A stretch of DNA of 33,509 nucleotides from the NCBI GenBank assembly GCA_035304345.1, contig DATGQE010000077.1, forward strand, positions 1 to 33,509, given 5' to 3'. How positions within the stretch are numbered: the first letter of the stretch is position 1; every line of letters begins with the position of its first letter. This stretch comes from IDS-8 sp035304345 (GTDB lineage Bacteria > Pseudomonadota > Gammaproteobacteria > Steroidobacterales > Woeseiaceae). Positions 1 through 7,739 of the stretch are shown one piece after another. The notes under the pieces were generated by a model. It did no database searches. It was not told where the DNA came from and saw only the letters and a list, made by a program, of their open reading frames with translations. Both the position numbers and the translations under genes were made by a program.

Positions 1-1
1 A

Positions 2-916
2 TCAGAACACCTGCAGGTCATTCGCCAGAACGACTTCGCCATCGTATCCGGCCTTGACCTCCGCCAGCACTTCTTCGGCCGTCGCTCCGAAGAAGAGGAT
101 GTGATACAGCACCAGCAGCCGCGGGCGGGCCTTGGTTGCCACCCGGGCGAGCTGATCGGTGAGCGTATGTGAGTCGCGGTGGTATCCCTGCCAGGATCCC
201 GGAAGACTGCCAACGCCCTTCTTACTTATCACCTCGTGGATGAGGATATCGGCGTTCCTCGCCTTTTCGATCAGGACTTCGCTGTAGCTCGTATCGCCGG
301 AAATGACGATGGTCTTGTCGTCGGTCGTGACCTTGTACCCGAATGCCGGTTTGATCCCGCCATGCGGCACGGTAAACGCTTCGATGGTCAGGTCCTCCCT
401 GGTATAGACAACCCCCTCGGATATCTCGGTGACTTCAACCCGGTAGCCTTCCGGATCGCCAATGACGTCGTCGGGCGTGCCGCGAGAACGCAGGTCGGCC
501 TCGACCTTCATCATTTCATTCATTGGATCGGTCAGGGCCTTCAGGCCCACGGGCCCCCAGGCATGCAGCCTGCCCTTGCGCCTCCACCAGACCTTCGAGG
601 CGAGCACGGAATAGTCGTGAATGTGATCGCTATGCAGGTGCGTGAAGAAGACGTACCTGATATTGGGCGGATCGAGCTCTTTCATGCCGAGCTCGAGGTG
701 AGCGCGGATCGCGCGGCTGACGACCCCGTCACCCGCATCGAACAGGTAGGCCTCGCCCTTGTGAATCACTGCGACACCGGCGCCGGCGCGAAGCGGATCG
801 GGGACAGGCGTCCCCGTACCCAGGACCACGACTTGCGTGGCGTTCGAACGGTTCGCTGCTTCCGCCTGATGCATGACCAGGCATAGAGCTGCCAGGAGCA
901 GGAGAAAACGCATCAT
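2..916 (-). CDS. Secreted metallo-beta-lactamase-fold hydrolase (RNase Z / type III arylsulfatase-like)
   Basis: The 304-residue product carries an N-terminal signal peptide (hydrophobic residues 3-16, likely cleavage after AEA near residue 20) and a complete MBL metal site: HLHSDH at 93-98, His185 in VPHGG, Asp208 in SGDTS, and His272 in LYHILF. The opening VLGTGTP after the signal peptide is typical of the RNase Z/arylsulfatase branch of the fold. That branch hydrolyses phosphodiesters, lactones or sulfate esters, and an exported copy argues against tRNA processing. I chose the ATG at 916 (a second ATG follows at 913) because AAGG lies 6 bases upstream and the signal peptide begins there; longer readings add an Arg-rich non-signal stretch. 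The gene follows the tannase-family gene in the same direction, with a hairpin between them. The true substrate is unknown; an ester or sulfate-ester linked to the tannase substrate is only a guess. Confidence 0.85.
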   Translation of the reverse strand: MMRFLLLLAALCLVMHQAEAANRSNATQVVVLGTGTPVPDPLRAGAGVAVIHKGEAYLFDAGDGVVSRAIRAHLELGMKELDPPNIRYVFFTHLHSDHIHDYSVLASKVWWRRKGRLHAWGPVGLKALTDPMNEMMKVEADLRSRGTPDDVIGDPEGYRVEVTEISEGVVYTREDLTIEAFTVPHGGIKPAFGYKVTTDDKTIVISGDTSYSEVLIEKARNADILIHEVISKKGVGSLPGSWQGYHRDSHTLTDQLARVATKARPRLLVLYHILFFGATAEEVLAEVKAGYDGEVVLANDLQVF

Positions 917-965
917 CGTCAACCTTGTGTTCCGGATTCTCCAAGCGCACCGGGGGCATCGAATC

Positions 966-1002
966 GGAAAGGCGCGCCCTGACTTCCCAGGACGCGCCTT
1001 CC
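966..1002 (-). terminator. Hairpin between tannase-family and MBL genes
   Basis: GGAAAGGCGCG (966-976) pairs with CGCGCCTTCC (993-1002) apart from one bulged A, and the stem continues with CCT/AGG after one mismatch around an 8-base loop. On the minus strand it sits 24 bases past the tannase stop codon, and only TTTCC follows the stem. It may be a partial terminator or an mRNA 3'-end stabiliser. Confidence 0.45.
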
Positions 1003-1025
1003 GTCGAACCATCGGACCCTGCGGC

Positions 1026-2735
1026 TTACCAGTCCTCGCAGCTGTAGGAATCCGCACTGTCGGGATCGCCGCCGAGGTAATGCGGATAGGTCGGGTACTC
1101 GCACAGGGGCAAGGATCGGCCGCCGCCGGTAAGTACCAGGTCGTTCGGCGGTGCGATTCCTTTCTCCACCCAGTCGATCAGCAATTGCAGCCGGTCGATG
1201 CCGCCGCTCGGGATGGCCCTTGTCGGGATCGGATCGCCGTTGCCGTTGACGTTGTAGTTGTTGCCGGTGAGACCGTGGCCCGTTGAAGGAATCACGTAGA
1301 GGCGGGCGAATTCAGATACCCGCCGGGTGCCCATCTGATCGATCAAAGACTGATAGTAGTCCAGCTGGGAGCCGGAAGACGCGAGGGTATCGTTGGTACC
1401 GACGAACGAGATGAGCTTGTTGCCGAAGGCCCTGAAGACGTGCAGCTTCGGGTCCGTGGCATCCAGCCATTCGGAGATCTGCCTGCGCCGATCGTTCAAC
1501 TCGCCGCCCTCGACGTAAGTCAGGGGATTCGCGCTCAGGTCCTGGAACAGGGCACCCATCACACCGGGGCCGCCCAGCCAGTTGTAGATCGGTGCATTCT
1601 CAGCCGCACCCTCCTGTCCGCGGTAACGCGTGTTGACGATCATCCCGCTGCCGCCCGGATCAGTGTTGGGAACCCACATGCCGAAACTCTTGTTCTTGTG
1701 GGCCAGCGGTGTCGCGAAAAAGTATCTCTGGTGCACGAACTCCATCGTCGAGATCTGGCCATCGGTCAGGCACGCGTTCGCGCTCGTATCCTGGGGGTTC
1801 GGGTCCACGTTGGAAGGGCACCGCTTCCCGGCCCAAGGATCGGACACGGGAGACTGCGTGACATCGAAATATCGACGGCAAGCGTTGTAGTTGTTGATGA
1901 TCCCATCCATGATGCCATCCAGGCCATCGCATTGCTGGATCACGTACGTGGATATTGCCGTTCGTTTCGCGGGGGTCACCCAGTTCTCGAGCGGTATTTC
2001 CTGGATGCGATGCAGCGCCCGGCTCAACATGAGCGTCGAGAAATTGACGACGGGTACGGAAATCAGCACTCCGTCGTAATCGTGCGGATACCGTTGGGCC
2101 ACCGTGAGCCCTTCGCGTCCGCCCTGCGAATTGCCCACCCAGTAGGAATAGACGGGCAACGAGCCGTACATGCGCTCGATCAGGACCCACGCGGCATCAT
2201 GGGTCTTCTTCATCTGCGCGTAACCCAGGTTGATCCACGGCTCGTCCTTGTCGGCCCAGGTGCCGGCGCCGGCACCCTGGTGACCGGAATCGCTGCCCGA
2301 AACCGCCCAGCCCCGGCCCAGGTAGCCGCCGCCGGTGAGGGAAGGCACGGAGCCATTCAGCCCGCCCCCGCCGACCTGGACGGCGCGATGCGTCCATACC
2401 GACGGCAGCGTGACCCCGAAGTTGATGTCCGGGGACTCCGGATCGATCGGGGACATGCGCCCGTTGACGCGGCAGTAAGCCGGGTTCTGGCCGGAGGCTG
2501 CAAACCAGATGGGCGGATCGAGCGTTACCGCCGACACGGGTTCGCCGATCTTTCGCGTGGGAATGTCCGTCCCCAGCTTCTCCGCGGTGCAGTCCGCTTC
2601 CGAGATGACGACATCGGGGCCCGGCGGGTGAGGGTTGCCCGGTCGGGCCAGCGTCGTGGCCGGCAGCATTGCAGCAGCAACGAGCAAAGGCGGAACAAGT
2701 GAGAGCGTTCTACGAGTGGGCGTTTTCGGGTTCAT
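1026..2735 (-). CDS. Tannase/feruloyl esterase family alpha/beta-hydrolase, secreted
   Basis: The 569-residue protein matches the tannase/feruloyl esterase family (PF07519), which cleaves phenolic-acid esters such as galloyl or feruloyl esters. It has a signal peptide (hydrophobic core about 11-29), the nucleophile region GNSQGGRE (Ser203) followed by AQRYP and DYDG, an Asp-rich calcium-site-like motif CDGLDGIMDG at 269-278, the likely acid Asp449 (SFVGTNDT) and His487 (STGHG). The family normally has Cys directly before the Ser and directly after the His, joined in a disulfide (CS-D-HC motif). Here these positions are Asn202 and Gly488, so both cysteines are gone together. A GAGG sits 10 bases before the ATG. 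The position behind a FecI/FecR-linked receptor suggests it processes the receptor's ligand or its parent ester. The exact substrate cannot be read from the sequence. Confidence 0.88.
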   Translation of the reverse strand: MNPKTPTRRTLSLVPPLLVAAAMLPATTLARPGNPHPPGPDVVISEADCTAEKLGTDIPTRKIGEPVSAVTLDPPIWFAASGQNPAYCRVNGRMSPIDPESPDINFGVTLPSVWTHRAVQVGGGGLNGSVPSLTGGGYLGRGWAVSGSDSGHQGAGAGTWADKDEPWINLGYAQMKKTHDAAWVLIERMYGSLPVYSYWVGNSQGGREGLTVAQRYPHDYDGVLISVPVVNFSTLMLSRALHRIQEIPLENWVTPAKRTAISTYVIQQCDGLDGIMDGIINNYNACRRYFDVTQSPVSDPWAGKRCPSNVDPNPQDTSANACLTDGQISTMEFVHQRYFFATPLAHKNKSFGMWVPNTDPGGSGMIVNTRYRGQEGAAENAPIYNWLGGPGVMGALFQDLSANPLTYVEGGELNDRRRQISEWLDATDPKLHVFRAFGNKLISFVGTNDTLASSGSQLDYYQSLIDQMGTRRVSEFARLYVIPSTGHGLTGNNYNVNGNGDPIPTRAIPSGGIDRLQLLIDWVEKGIAPPNDLVLTGGGRSLPLCEYPTYPHYLGGDPDSADSYSCEDW

Positions 2736-2826
2736 TTGTCGCTATCCTCTGTAGTGGGCCAGCGCCCGTCTCGACGTGAGGGTCGACCGAGCTTGCAGGC
2801 GAGGCCTTCGTCCTGGACGTGAAGAT

Positions 2827-5730
2827 CTAGAAGCTGGCCTGCAGCGCAATCCCCCAGAGGGGTACGCCTGCATTTCCCGGCTGGCAATTGACCGTCGGGC
2901 CGAACGGCGAATCGGCCACGAAGAATCCGCTGGCGACGGCGGTATCTATCGGGCTGTTCGAGCCAATGTCCGCGCAGTAGTTTTCGCCGGTGAGATTCTC
3001 GCCGAAGACGGACACCTGGAATCTTTCGTCAGCACCGAGAAACAACGTGGCGCGAAGGTCCAGGTAGCCTTGCGGTTCCTTGGTGGAGTAGAAGTCCTGG
3101 CTGAACAGCAGCGAATCCGTCTGCTTGCCGATGTAGCGGTAGGCTGCATTGACGGTGAGAGGCCTGCCCCGGACATCGAAATCCTGCCTCACCCCGAGAT
3201 TGAACGAGAACTCGGGCGCGTTGCGCATGTCATGCCCTTCGTCGACCGTCGTCAGCATGCCGATGTCGGTGATCTTGGCATCGAGATAGCCGGCAGCGAA
3301 CGTGAATCGTGTCGTGTCCGTTGCCGCCCACACGGTGTCGACCTCGACCCCTCTTACCCTGGATTTCGGCAGGTTGAGGAACTGTGGCCCGAGGGGCCCG
3401 TTATCGAAGACCTGCAGGTCTTTCTGGTCGTAGTAGAAGATCGACGCATTGGCCTGCAAGGAACGCGTGGGATTGGATTTCAATCCGAGCTCGTAGGCAT
3501 CGATCTGCTCCGGATCTGTCGGGATGTTCGCGGCGCTTCCGGTCAATGACGCGAGGGCCCGCGTATCGAAACCGCCGGACTTGAACCCGCGCGCATACCG
3601 GAAGAACACGTTCGATGTGTCCGTCATCCGGTAGCTGACCGTCAGGTCACCCGTGGTTCGGTCGATTTCCTGTGCCAGCCGGTCACCGGAAGGCGCGATA
3701 CCGTAGCGCGGACCGTCGGAGAAATTGTCCGAGATGAAAGGAGGCGGCCCGGCGCCCAGTACTCGAAGCACACCCGCCTCCTGGGCGGCCTGCAGCTGCC
3801 CTTCGACGTATTCGCGGCCCGTGAACTCGGTGGTCGGCACACCGCGCACGGTTCCGAGAGGCGCATTGGGTCCAAGTGCGACACGATCGACCAGCGGCGC
3901 CAGTACGATGCCGAACAGCGAATCGGCTTCCTTGCTGTTGTTCGTGAAGCGAAGCCCCGCGGAGAGCGTGAATCGATCGCTCAAGTCGAACTCGAGCTCC
4001 CCGAATACCGAGATCTCCTCATCGACCTGGTCGAGGAAGTTGAAGGGCACGATCTGCTGGCCGAACGTCACCGCCGGGTTGGGATTGACCGGATTCTGGT
4101 CCTGGCGAACCGCGACCGTTTGTGCCAGGTCCTCGCGGTAGTAGTAGACGCCGGCGATCCAGCGCACGGAACCTTCACCTGGCGAGACGAGGCGGAGCTC
4201 CTGCTGGAACGCCTCCTGCGCGATGTCCTGGTTGGCGATGGCTTGCAGTGACTCCCAGCCGGTGAGGTCGTCCTGCAGCCGCGTTTCGAGCTCGTCGTAC
4301 GCCGTAATCGAGGTAAAGGTAATCCCGCGGAAAACGTGATCCACGCGCAGCGTTGCCCCGATCACGTCGACGTCGGCAAGCCCGCTGCCGGCGTTGTAGA
4401 GCTGCCGGTCGTTGAAATTTGCGCGATTGGGCCGGCCGGACATGTCGACGCAGGGGCTGGACCTGTTGTAATCGGAGAAGTCCTGCGTGCAAACCGGCAA
4501 CAGCACGGCATCGTCCGCGGCCGTTGCGGCTTCACTGGTCGGACCGAGGTCGACGGCGGGGTCCAGGATGCCGTTCGAGATGTTGCCGGTCTCCTTGCCC
4601 CTGTTGCGCCCCCAGCGGACGCTGGCAAGCACGTTCGTCGCTTCACCCGGCGCCCAGAGCAGCTGCGCACGGACCGAAGAATTGTCCCGTTCTCCCAGCT
4701 CCTCGCCTTCCCTGCCGGGTACGAGATTCTCGAACGGACCGCTTTGCGATTGCCGCTGGCCGGCCAGCCTCACCGCCACGGATTCCGACAGGTCCGCGCC
4801 GAACGCGCCTTCGAGCTCCAGCCTGTCGAAGCGACCGTACGTGATACGCGCATAGCCATTCGGGCCCGCGCCGATCGTGGGTTTGACCGATATGAAGTTG
4901 ATGGCACCACCGGTCGTATTCCGGCCGTTGAGCGTGTTCTGCGGTCCGCGCAGGATCTCGATCCGCTCCATGTCGTACAGGCCATACGTGCCGGTGAACG
5001 CATGCGCCTGGGTCACGTCGTCGATGTACACGCCGACGGATCGGTTGACGTTCCCCTGGAAGAGGTCGGTCGCTATGCCGCGGATATTGAAATTCGTCGT
5101 GATGGAGTTGCTGGCGCTCGAGCTGACATTCGGGAACTGGCCTACGATGCCTTCCGCACTCGTAATCCCACGAACGTACAAATCGTCCCCGCTTAGCGCC
5201 GAGATCGTGATTGGCACGTCCTGCGACGACTGCTGCCTTCTTTTTGCCGTTACGATAATCGACTCGATCGTGCCATCCGCAGCCGAACCCTCGTCGGGCG
5301 CCTGCGCACTCGCCGCGCCCGGGGCGGCGACCAGTGCCGATGCGATGGATGCTGAGATTGTGCCCGCGCGCTTCATGTCCCCTCCGTCTTCCCGTTCTTC
5401 TTGATGCAGCGACACTACGATCGCGCCGCTTTCGGTCAGGCCGGCGGACAACCCGGTGCCCTGGAGCATGGTGTCCAGGGCGTCGAGCAGCGTGTAGGAC
5501 CCCTTCAATGCCCTCGAACTGACATTGAACTCGTCCCCGGTGGGAATGATCAGTGAACGGCCGGTGGCACGGGCGAGCAGAATCAGGGCAACATCTACCG
5601 GAGACGCTTCGATGTCGAGCGTGTACCTGTCCTCTTCCGTTCCCTTTGCCATGGACGGATGGCTCAACGCCATCACGCACGACACGAACAGGAAGAGAAC
5701 GATGACGCCTGAGCCTGCTCTGTCGCTCAT
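2827..5730 (-). CDS. TonB-dependent receptor with N-terminal STN signalling domain (FecA-type transducer)
   Basis: From the ATG at 5730 the product is 967 residues: a signal peptide (about 9-25), an STN (secretin/TonB short N-terminal) domain at about 36-107, a second signal-peptide-like stretch at 119-144, a TonB-box-like ESIIVTAK near 157-164, a plug domain (GVYIDDV, ERIEILRGPQ, GGAINF), and a 22-stranded-type barrel ending in Phe. STN receptors touch a FecR protein in the periplasm when ligand binds, which releases an ECF sigma factor; both partners lie directly upstream. Translation cannot begin at the in-frame TTG at 5808, because that codon lies inside the candidate promoter spacer. The in-frame ATG at 5376, preceded by GGAGG, could give a shorter product without STN. 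The ligand is unknown; the neighbouring tannase-family gene hints at a plant phenolic ester or a siderophore-like aromatic. Confidence 0.92.
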   Translation of the reverse strand: MSDRAGSGVIVLFLFVSCVMALSHPSMAKGTEEDRYTLDIEASPVDVALILLARATGRSLIIPTGDEFNVSSRALKGSYTLLDALDTMLQGTGLSAGLTESGAIVVSLHQEEREDGGDMKRAGTISASIASALVAAPGAASAQAPDEGSAADGTIESIIVTAKRRQQSSQDVPITISALSGDDLYVRGITSAEGIVGQFPNVSSSASNSITTNFNIRGIATDLFQGNVNRSVGVYIDDVTQAHAFTGTYGLYDMERIEILRGPQNTLNGRNTTGGAINFISVKPTIGAGPNGYARITYGRFDRLELEGAFGADLSESVAVRLAGQRQSQSGPFENLVPGREGEELGERDNSSVRAQLLWAPGEATNVLASVRWGRNRGKETGNISNGILDPAVDLGPTSEAATAADDAVLLPVCTQDFSDYNRSSPCVDMSGRPNRANFNDRQLYNAGSGLADVDVIGATLRVDHVFRGITFTSITAYDELETRLQDDLTGWESLQAIANQDIAQEAFQQELRLVSPGEGSVRWIAGVYYYREDLAQTVAVRQDQNPVNPNPAVTFGQQIVPFNFLDQVDEEISVFGELEFDLSDRFTLSAGLRFTNNSKEADSLFGIVLAPLVDRVALGPNAPLGTVRGVPTTEFTGREYVEGQLQAAQEAGVLRVLGAGPPPFISDNFSDGPRYGIAPSGDRLAQEIDRTTGDLTVSYRMTDTSNVFFRYARGFKSGGFDTRALASLTGSAANIPTDPEQIDAYELGLKSNPTRSLQANASIFYYDQKDLQVFDNGPLGPQFLNLPKSRVRGVEVDTVWAATDTTRFTFAAGYLDAKITDIGMLTTVDEGHDMRNAPEFSFNLGVRQDFDVRGRPLTVNAAYRYIGKQTDSLLFSQDFYSTKEPQGYLDLRATLFLGADERFQVSVFGENLTGENYCADIGSNSPIDTAVASGFFVADSPFGPTVNCQPGNAGVPLWGIALQASF
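5374..5385 (-). promoter_or_regulatory. Internal Shine-Dalgarno and ATG inside the receptor gene
   Basis: On the minus strand GGAGG (5385-5381) lies 4 bases before an in-frame ATG (5376-5374). The codons that follow encode MKRAG and a hydrophobic, Ala-rich segment ending in AASAQA, which reads as a complete signal peptide. Either this is an alternative start for a receptor without STN, or a relic of the original start before the STN segment was joined on. Confidence 0.55.
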
Positions 5731-5748
5731 CCCCCCGGTCGATTCCAC

Positions 5749-5804
5749 GGATCTTTCGTTCCGCCTCGACCTGCCCCTAAGAGAGGCTTCGGAACGAAAT
5801 ATCC
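5749..5804. repeat. 15-bp inverted repeat upstream of the TonB receptor
   Basis: GGATCTTTCGTTCCG (5749-5763) and CGGAACGAAATATCC (5790-5804) are reverse complements at 14 of 15 positions, with a 26-base spacer. The distal arm overlaps the candidate -10 element of the ECF promoter, and the proximal arm would lie in the 5' leader. It could act as an operator in DNA, or as a hairpin in read-through transcripts from fecR. Confidence 0.75.
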
Positions 5805-5820
5805 TCAATTATTTGTTACC
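5793..5820 (-). promoter_or_regulatory. Candidate ECF-sigma promoter for the STN receptor
   Basis: On the minus strand GGTAAC (5820-5815) and CGTT (5796-5793) are separated by 18 bases. They contain the AAC and CGT cores common to -35 and -10 elements of ECF sigma factors. Transcription would start near 5785, about 55 bases before the ATG at 5730. The adjacent sigma gene is the obvious candidate to read it, but FecI-family promoters vary and this match was made by eye. Confidence 0.45.
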
Positions 5821-5856
5821 ACATCGCGTGTGCAGCCAGCGGGACCACTGTCCCCA

Positions 5857-6918
5857 TCAAGAACGGACACGAACGAGGGTCGGAGAAACCCGCTCAACGG
5901 TCACGTTCAGCGTCCGTTCGATCGACTCCAGCATCATGTCCATCTCGCCGATCTGGATGATCCCGGTGATGCGCCGCTTCTTGAGGCTCTCGTCTTCAAT
6001 GTGAATGGTGACCGGCGTGTAGCGCGCAACTTCGTCGATGACGGATTGGAACTCCCGATCGTAGAAGACCAGTTCTCCGTCTATCCACGACAGGGCCTCG
6101 ATCATGGCATCGGGGCTGACCGCTTTCTTGCTGACTCCGCCCGTCCTGTGAACCTGTCCGAGCTCCCCTTCGCGAACCAGGATCGGCTCCGACAGCCCGT
6201 CGCCGGCTCCCCCAGGCCTGCCGGGGAGCTCCGAACCGGACCCGTCATGCCTGTCGATGAGTCGCTGTTGCAGCGCAACGCGGCCCTCGGTCACCGTCAA
6301 CGTCACGTGATCGGGATCGATACGAACCGAGAACCGCGTACCGACTGCGCGGAATACACCGTCCGCCGCCAGGACCACGAAAGGACGCGAGGCGTCGTGG
6401 GCAACGTCGAATACCGCCTCGCCGGATTCCAGCCGAACCGTCCGTTGAGTCGCCGAGTAATCCTGCTGCACGATGCTGTTCGTATTCAGGATGACGGACG
6501 AGCCGTCGCTGAGCTGCACGTGTCGCGAATCGCCGATCTCGGTCGCAAAACGAGCACTTTCATGGATTGGCGGCTCCGGCTGCAGGAGGACGGATCCAAG
6601 CAGCACGACGGCGATTGCCGCCAGTCCGGCCGCCAGGCGCCAGCCGGGTGCCCGTGCCGCTATGCCGGCGTGATGGGGCCGCTGCGCTCGCGCTTGCCGG
6701 GCGAAAGTATTGGCCAGCGGGCGATCGAGGCCGTACCAGAACCGTGCCAATCGTCGGATTTCAACCTTGTGCCGGGGATCTTCCGCGAGCCAGGCCTCGA
6801 ACTCCGCGCGTTCCGCGCCGGACAGGCCGCCGCGGTCCAGCCGCGCCAGCCAGTCCGCCGCTTGCCGCTTGCCGCGCGTGCCCTGCGGGAAAGGAACGAT
6901 GCAGGATTCGTCAGTCAT
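5857..6918 (-). CDS. FecR-family anti-sigma factor / signal transducer
   Basis: The 353-residue protein has a cytoplasmic N-terminal sigma-binding domain (DUF4880-like, WLARLDRGGLS at 23-33), one membrane helix at about 94-113, a periplasmic FecR domain at about 120-215 (LSDGSSVILNTNS, VRLESGEAVFDV, AVGTRFSV) and a C-terminal DUF4974/STN-like domain at about 275-353 that would contact the receptor's STN domain. Residues 193-194 are the Gly-Thr pair in AVGTRF, matching the Gly-Thr bond at which Pseudomonas FoxR-type regulators are known to self-cleave, so the same activation step is plausible. The start at 6918 overlaps the sigma stop codon by 8 bases (ATGACTGA), indicating translational coupling. 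A longer reading to 6963 would run inside the sigma gene and lacks family similarity. Confidence 0.93.
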   Translation of the reverse strand: MTDESCIVPFPQGTRGKRQAADWLARLDRGGLSGAERAEFEAWLAEDPRHKVEIRRLARFWYGLDRPLANTFARQARAQRPHHAGIAARAPGWRLAAGLAAIAVVLLGSVLLQPEPPIHESARFATEIGDSRHVQLSDGSSVILNTNSIVQQDYSATQRTVRLESGEAVFDVAHDASRPFVVLAADGVFRAVGTRFSVRIDPDHVTLTVTEGRVALQQRLIDRHDGSGSELPGRPGGAGDGLSEPILVREGELGQVHRTGGVSKKAVSPDAMIEALSWIDGELVFYDREFQSVIDEVARYTPVTIHIEDESLKKRRITGIIQIGEMDMMLESIERTLNVTVERVSPTLVRVRS

Positions 6919-7567
6919 CGATCTGCCATTTGTCGACGGCGGTCGAGCACACCTTCGTGTCATCGTCCACGGCAGCCCGGCCTGGATCCCCGAACCCGTA
7001 GCCGCGCCGCAGCATCAGGTCCTCGCAGCGCCGCATGCCTTGCGCGAAGTACTTTTCTACCGAACTGACGGATACGCCCAGTTTCCTGGCGACTTCCTTG
7101 TGCGACAGGCCGTAGAGCCGTCGCAGGAGAATCGCACGCTGGTGGTTCCGGGGAAGGCTGGCCATCGCTTCCCAGAAGATCTCCAGCATCTGTTCGTGGT
7201 GCAACTCTTCGTCGACTGGGGTCGAATCCGACGAGAGGATCGCCTCGTTGATCTCGTACTGAATCTCCCGGCCGCGCCGCTCCCGCTCCTCGAACACCAG
7301 GTTGCGCACGACGGTGTACAAGTAGCTCTTCGGATGTTTCAGCGGCCCTCGATTCTCCGCGTGCAGGGCGCGGGTGACGGATTCCTGCAGAATATCGTCG
7401 ATGTCGGCAGGCCTTACGGACATCCGCAGGAGAACGCGAACGAGCACCTCCTTGTAGCCAAGGAATGCCGCGACGATTTTACTCTGCCCGTCACGCACGC
7501 AATCGGCCCATGTCTCGAACGGACTGCCCGGAGCTTGATTAGAGTGCCAACGCGGTGAAACCCGCAA
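6911..7567 (-). CDS. ECF RNA polymerase sigma factor, FecI-like
   Basis: The protein (218 residues from a TTG start) shows sigma region 2 at about 34-100 (DIDDILQESVTRA, YLYTVVRNL) and region 4 at about 135-190, with the helix-turn-helix LSHKEVARKLGVSVSSVEKYF. Together with the overlapping FecR gene and the STN receptor it completes a FecIRA-type surface-signalling set. Ligand capture outside the cell would release this factor to transcribe the receptor gene. The start is uncertain: there is no in-frame ATG before region 2 and no clear Shine-Dalgarno before the TTG at 7567, and a GTG at 7498 would also leave region 2 intact. A Fur-box-like element lies 60-78 bases upstream. Confidence 0.92.
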   Translation of the reverse strand: MRVSPRWHSNQAPGSPFETWADCVRDGQSKIVAAFLGYKEVLVRVLLRMSVRPADIDDILQESVTRALHAENRGPLKHPKSYLYTVVRNLVFEERERRGREIQYEINEAILSSDSTPVDEELHHEQMLEIFWEAMASLPRNHQRAILLRRLYGLSHKEVARKLGVSVSSVEKYFAQGMRRCEDLMLRRGYGFGDPGRAAVDDDTKVCSTAVDKWQIDD

Positions 7568-7626
7568 AGATGCACACCGTGCAAGGCCCCGCCCCCGTTC
7601 AGCAGCGCCTATGGTAGTGCGAAATT

Positions 7627-7645
7627 GTTAATGATGACAATCAGT
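7627..7645. promoter_or_regulatory. Fur-box-like element upstream of the ECF sigma gene
   Basis: In an AT-rich patch (7621-7665) set in GC-rich DNA, the 19 bases starting GTTAATGATGACAATCA match the classical Fur consensus GATAATGATAATCATTATC at 12 of 19 positions by my count, with TGAT/ATCA arms. Iron control of fecI-type genes by Fur is well known. The match is moderate and needs a profile search. Confidence 0.4.
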
Positions 7646-7709
7646 TATATTAAAAACTTTTATCAACCCGTTCCCTTCGCGATCTGGACTATTCGCCTTG
7701 GGGCCGCCA

Positions 7710-7731
7710 GGGGGAGCCTTGCGGCTCCCCC
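7710..7731 (-). terminator. GCAA-tetraloop hairpin terminator after the SDR gene
   Basis: GGGGGAGCC (7710-7718) and GGCTCCCCC (7723-7731) form a perfect 9-bp stem. Read on the minus strand the loop is GCAA, a stable GNRA tetraloop. It starts 9 bases past the SDR stop codon. There is no T-run, as is common in GC-rich genomes. Confidence 0.7.
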
Positions 7732-7739
7732 CACCACCC

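Noticed and set aside
5731..5808. A longer N-terminus for the STN receptor from the TTG at 5808
   Set aside because: That codon lies in the spacer of the candidate promoter, has no ribosome site, and the added residues are Arg-rich ahead of an already complete signal peptide.
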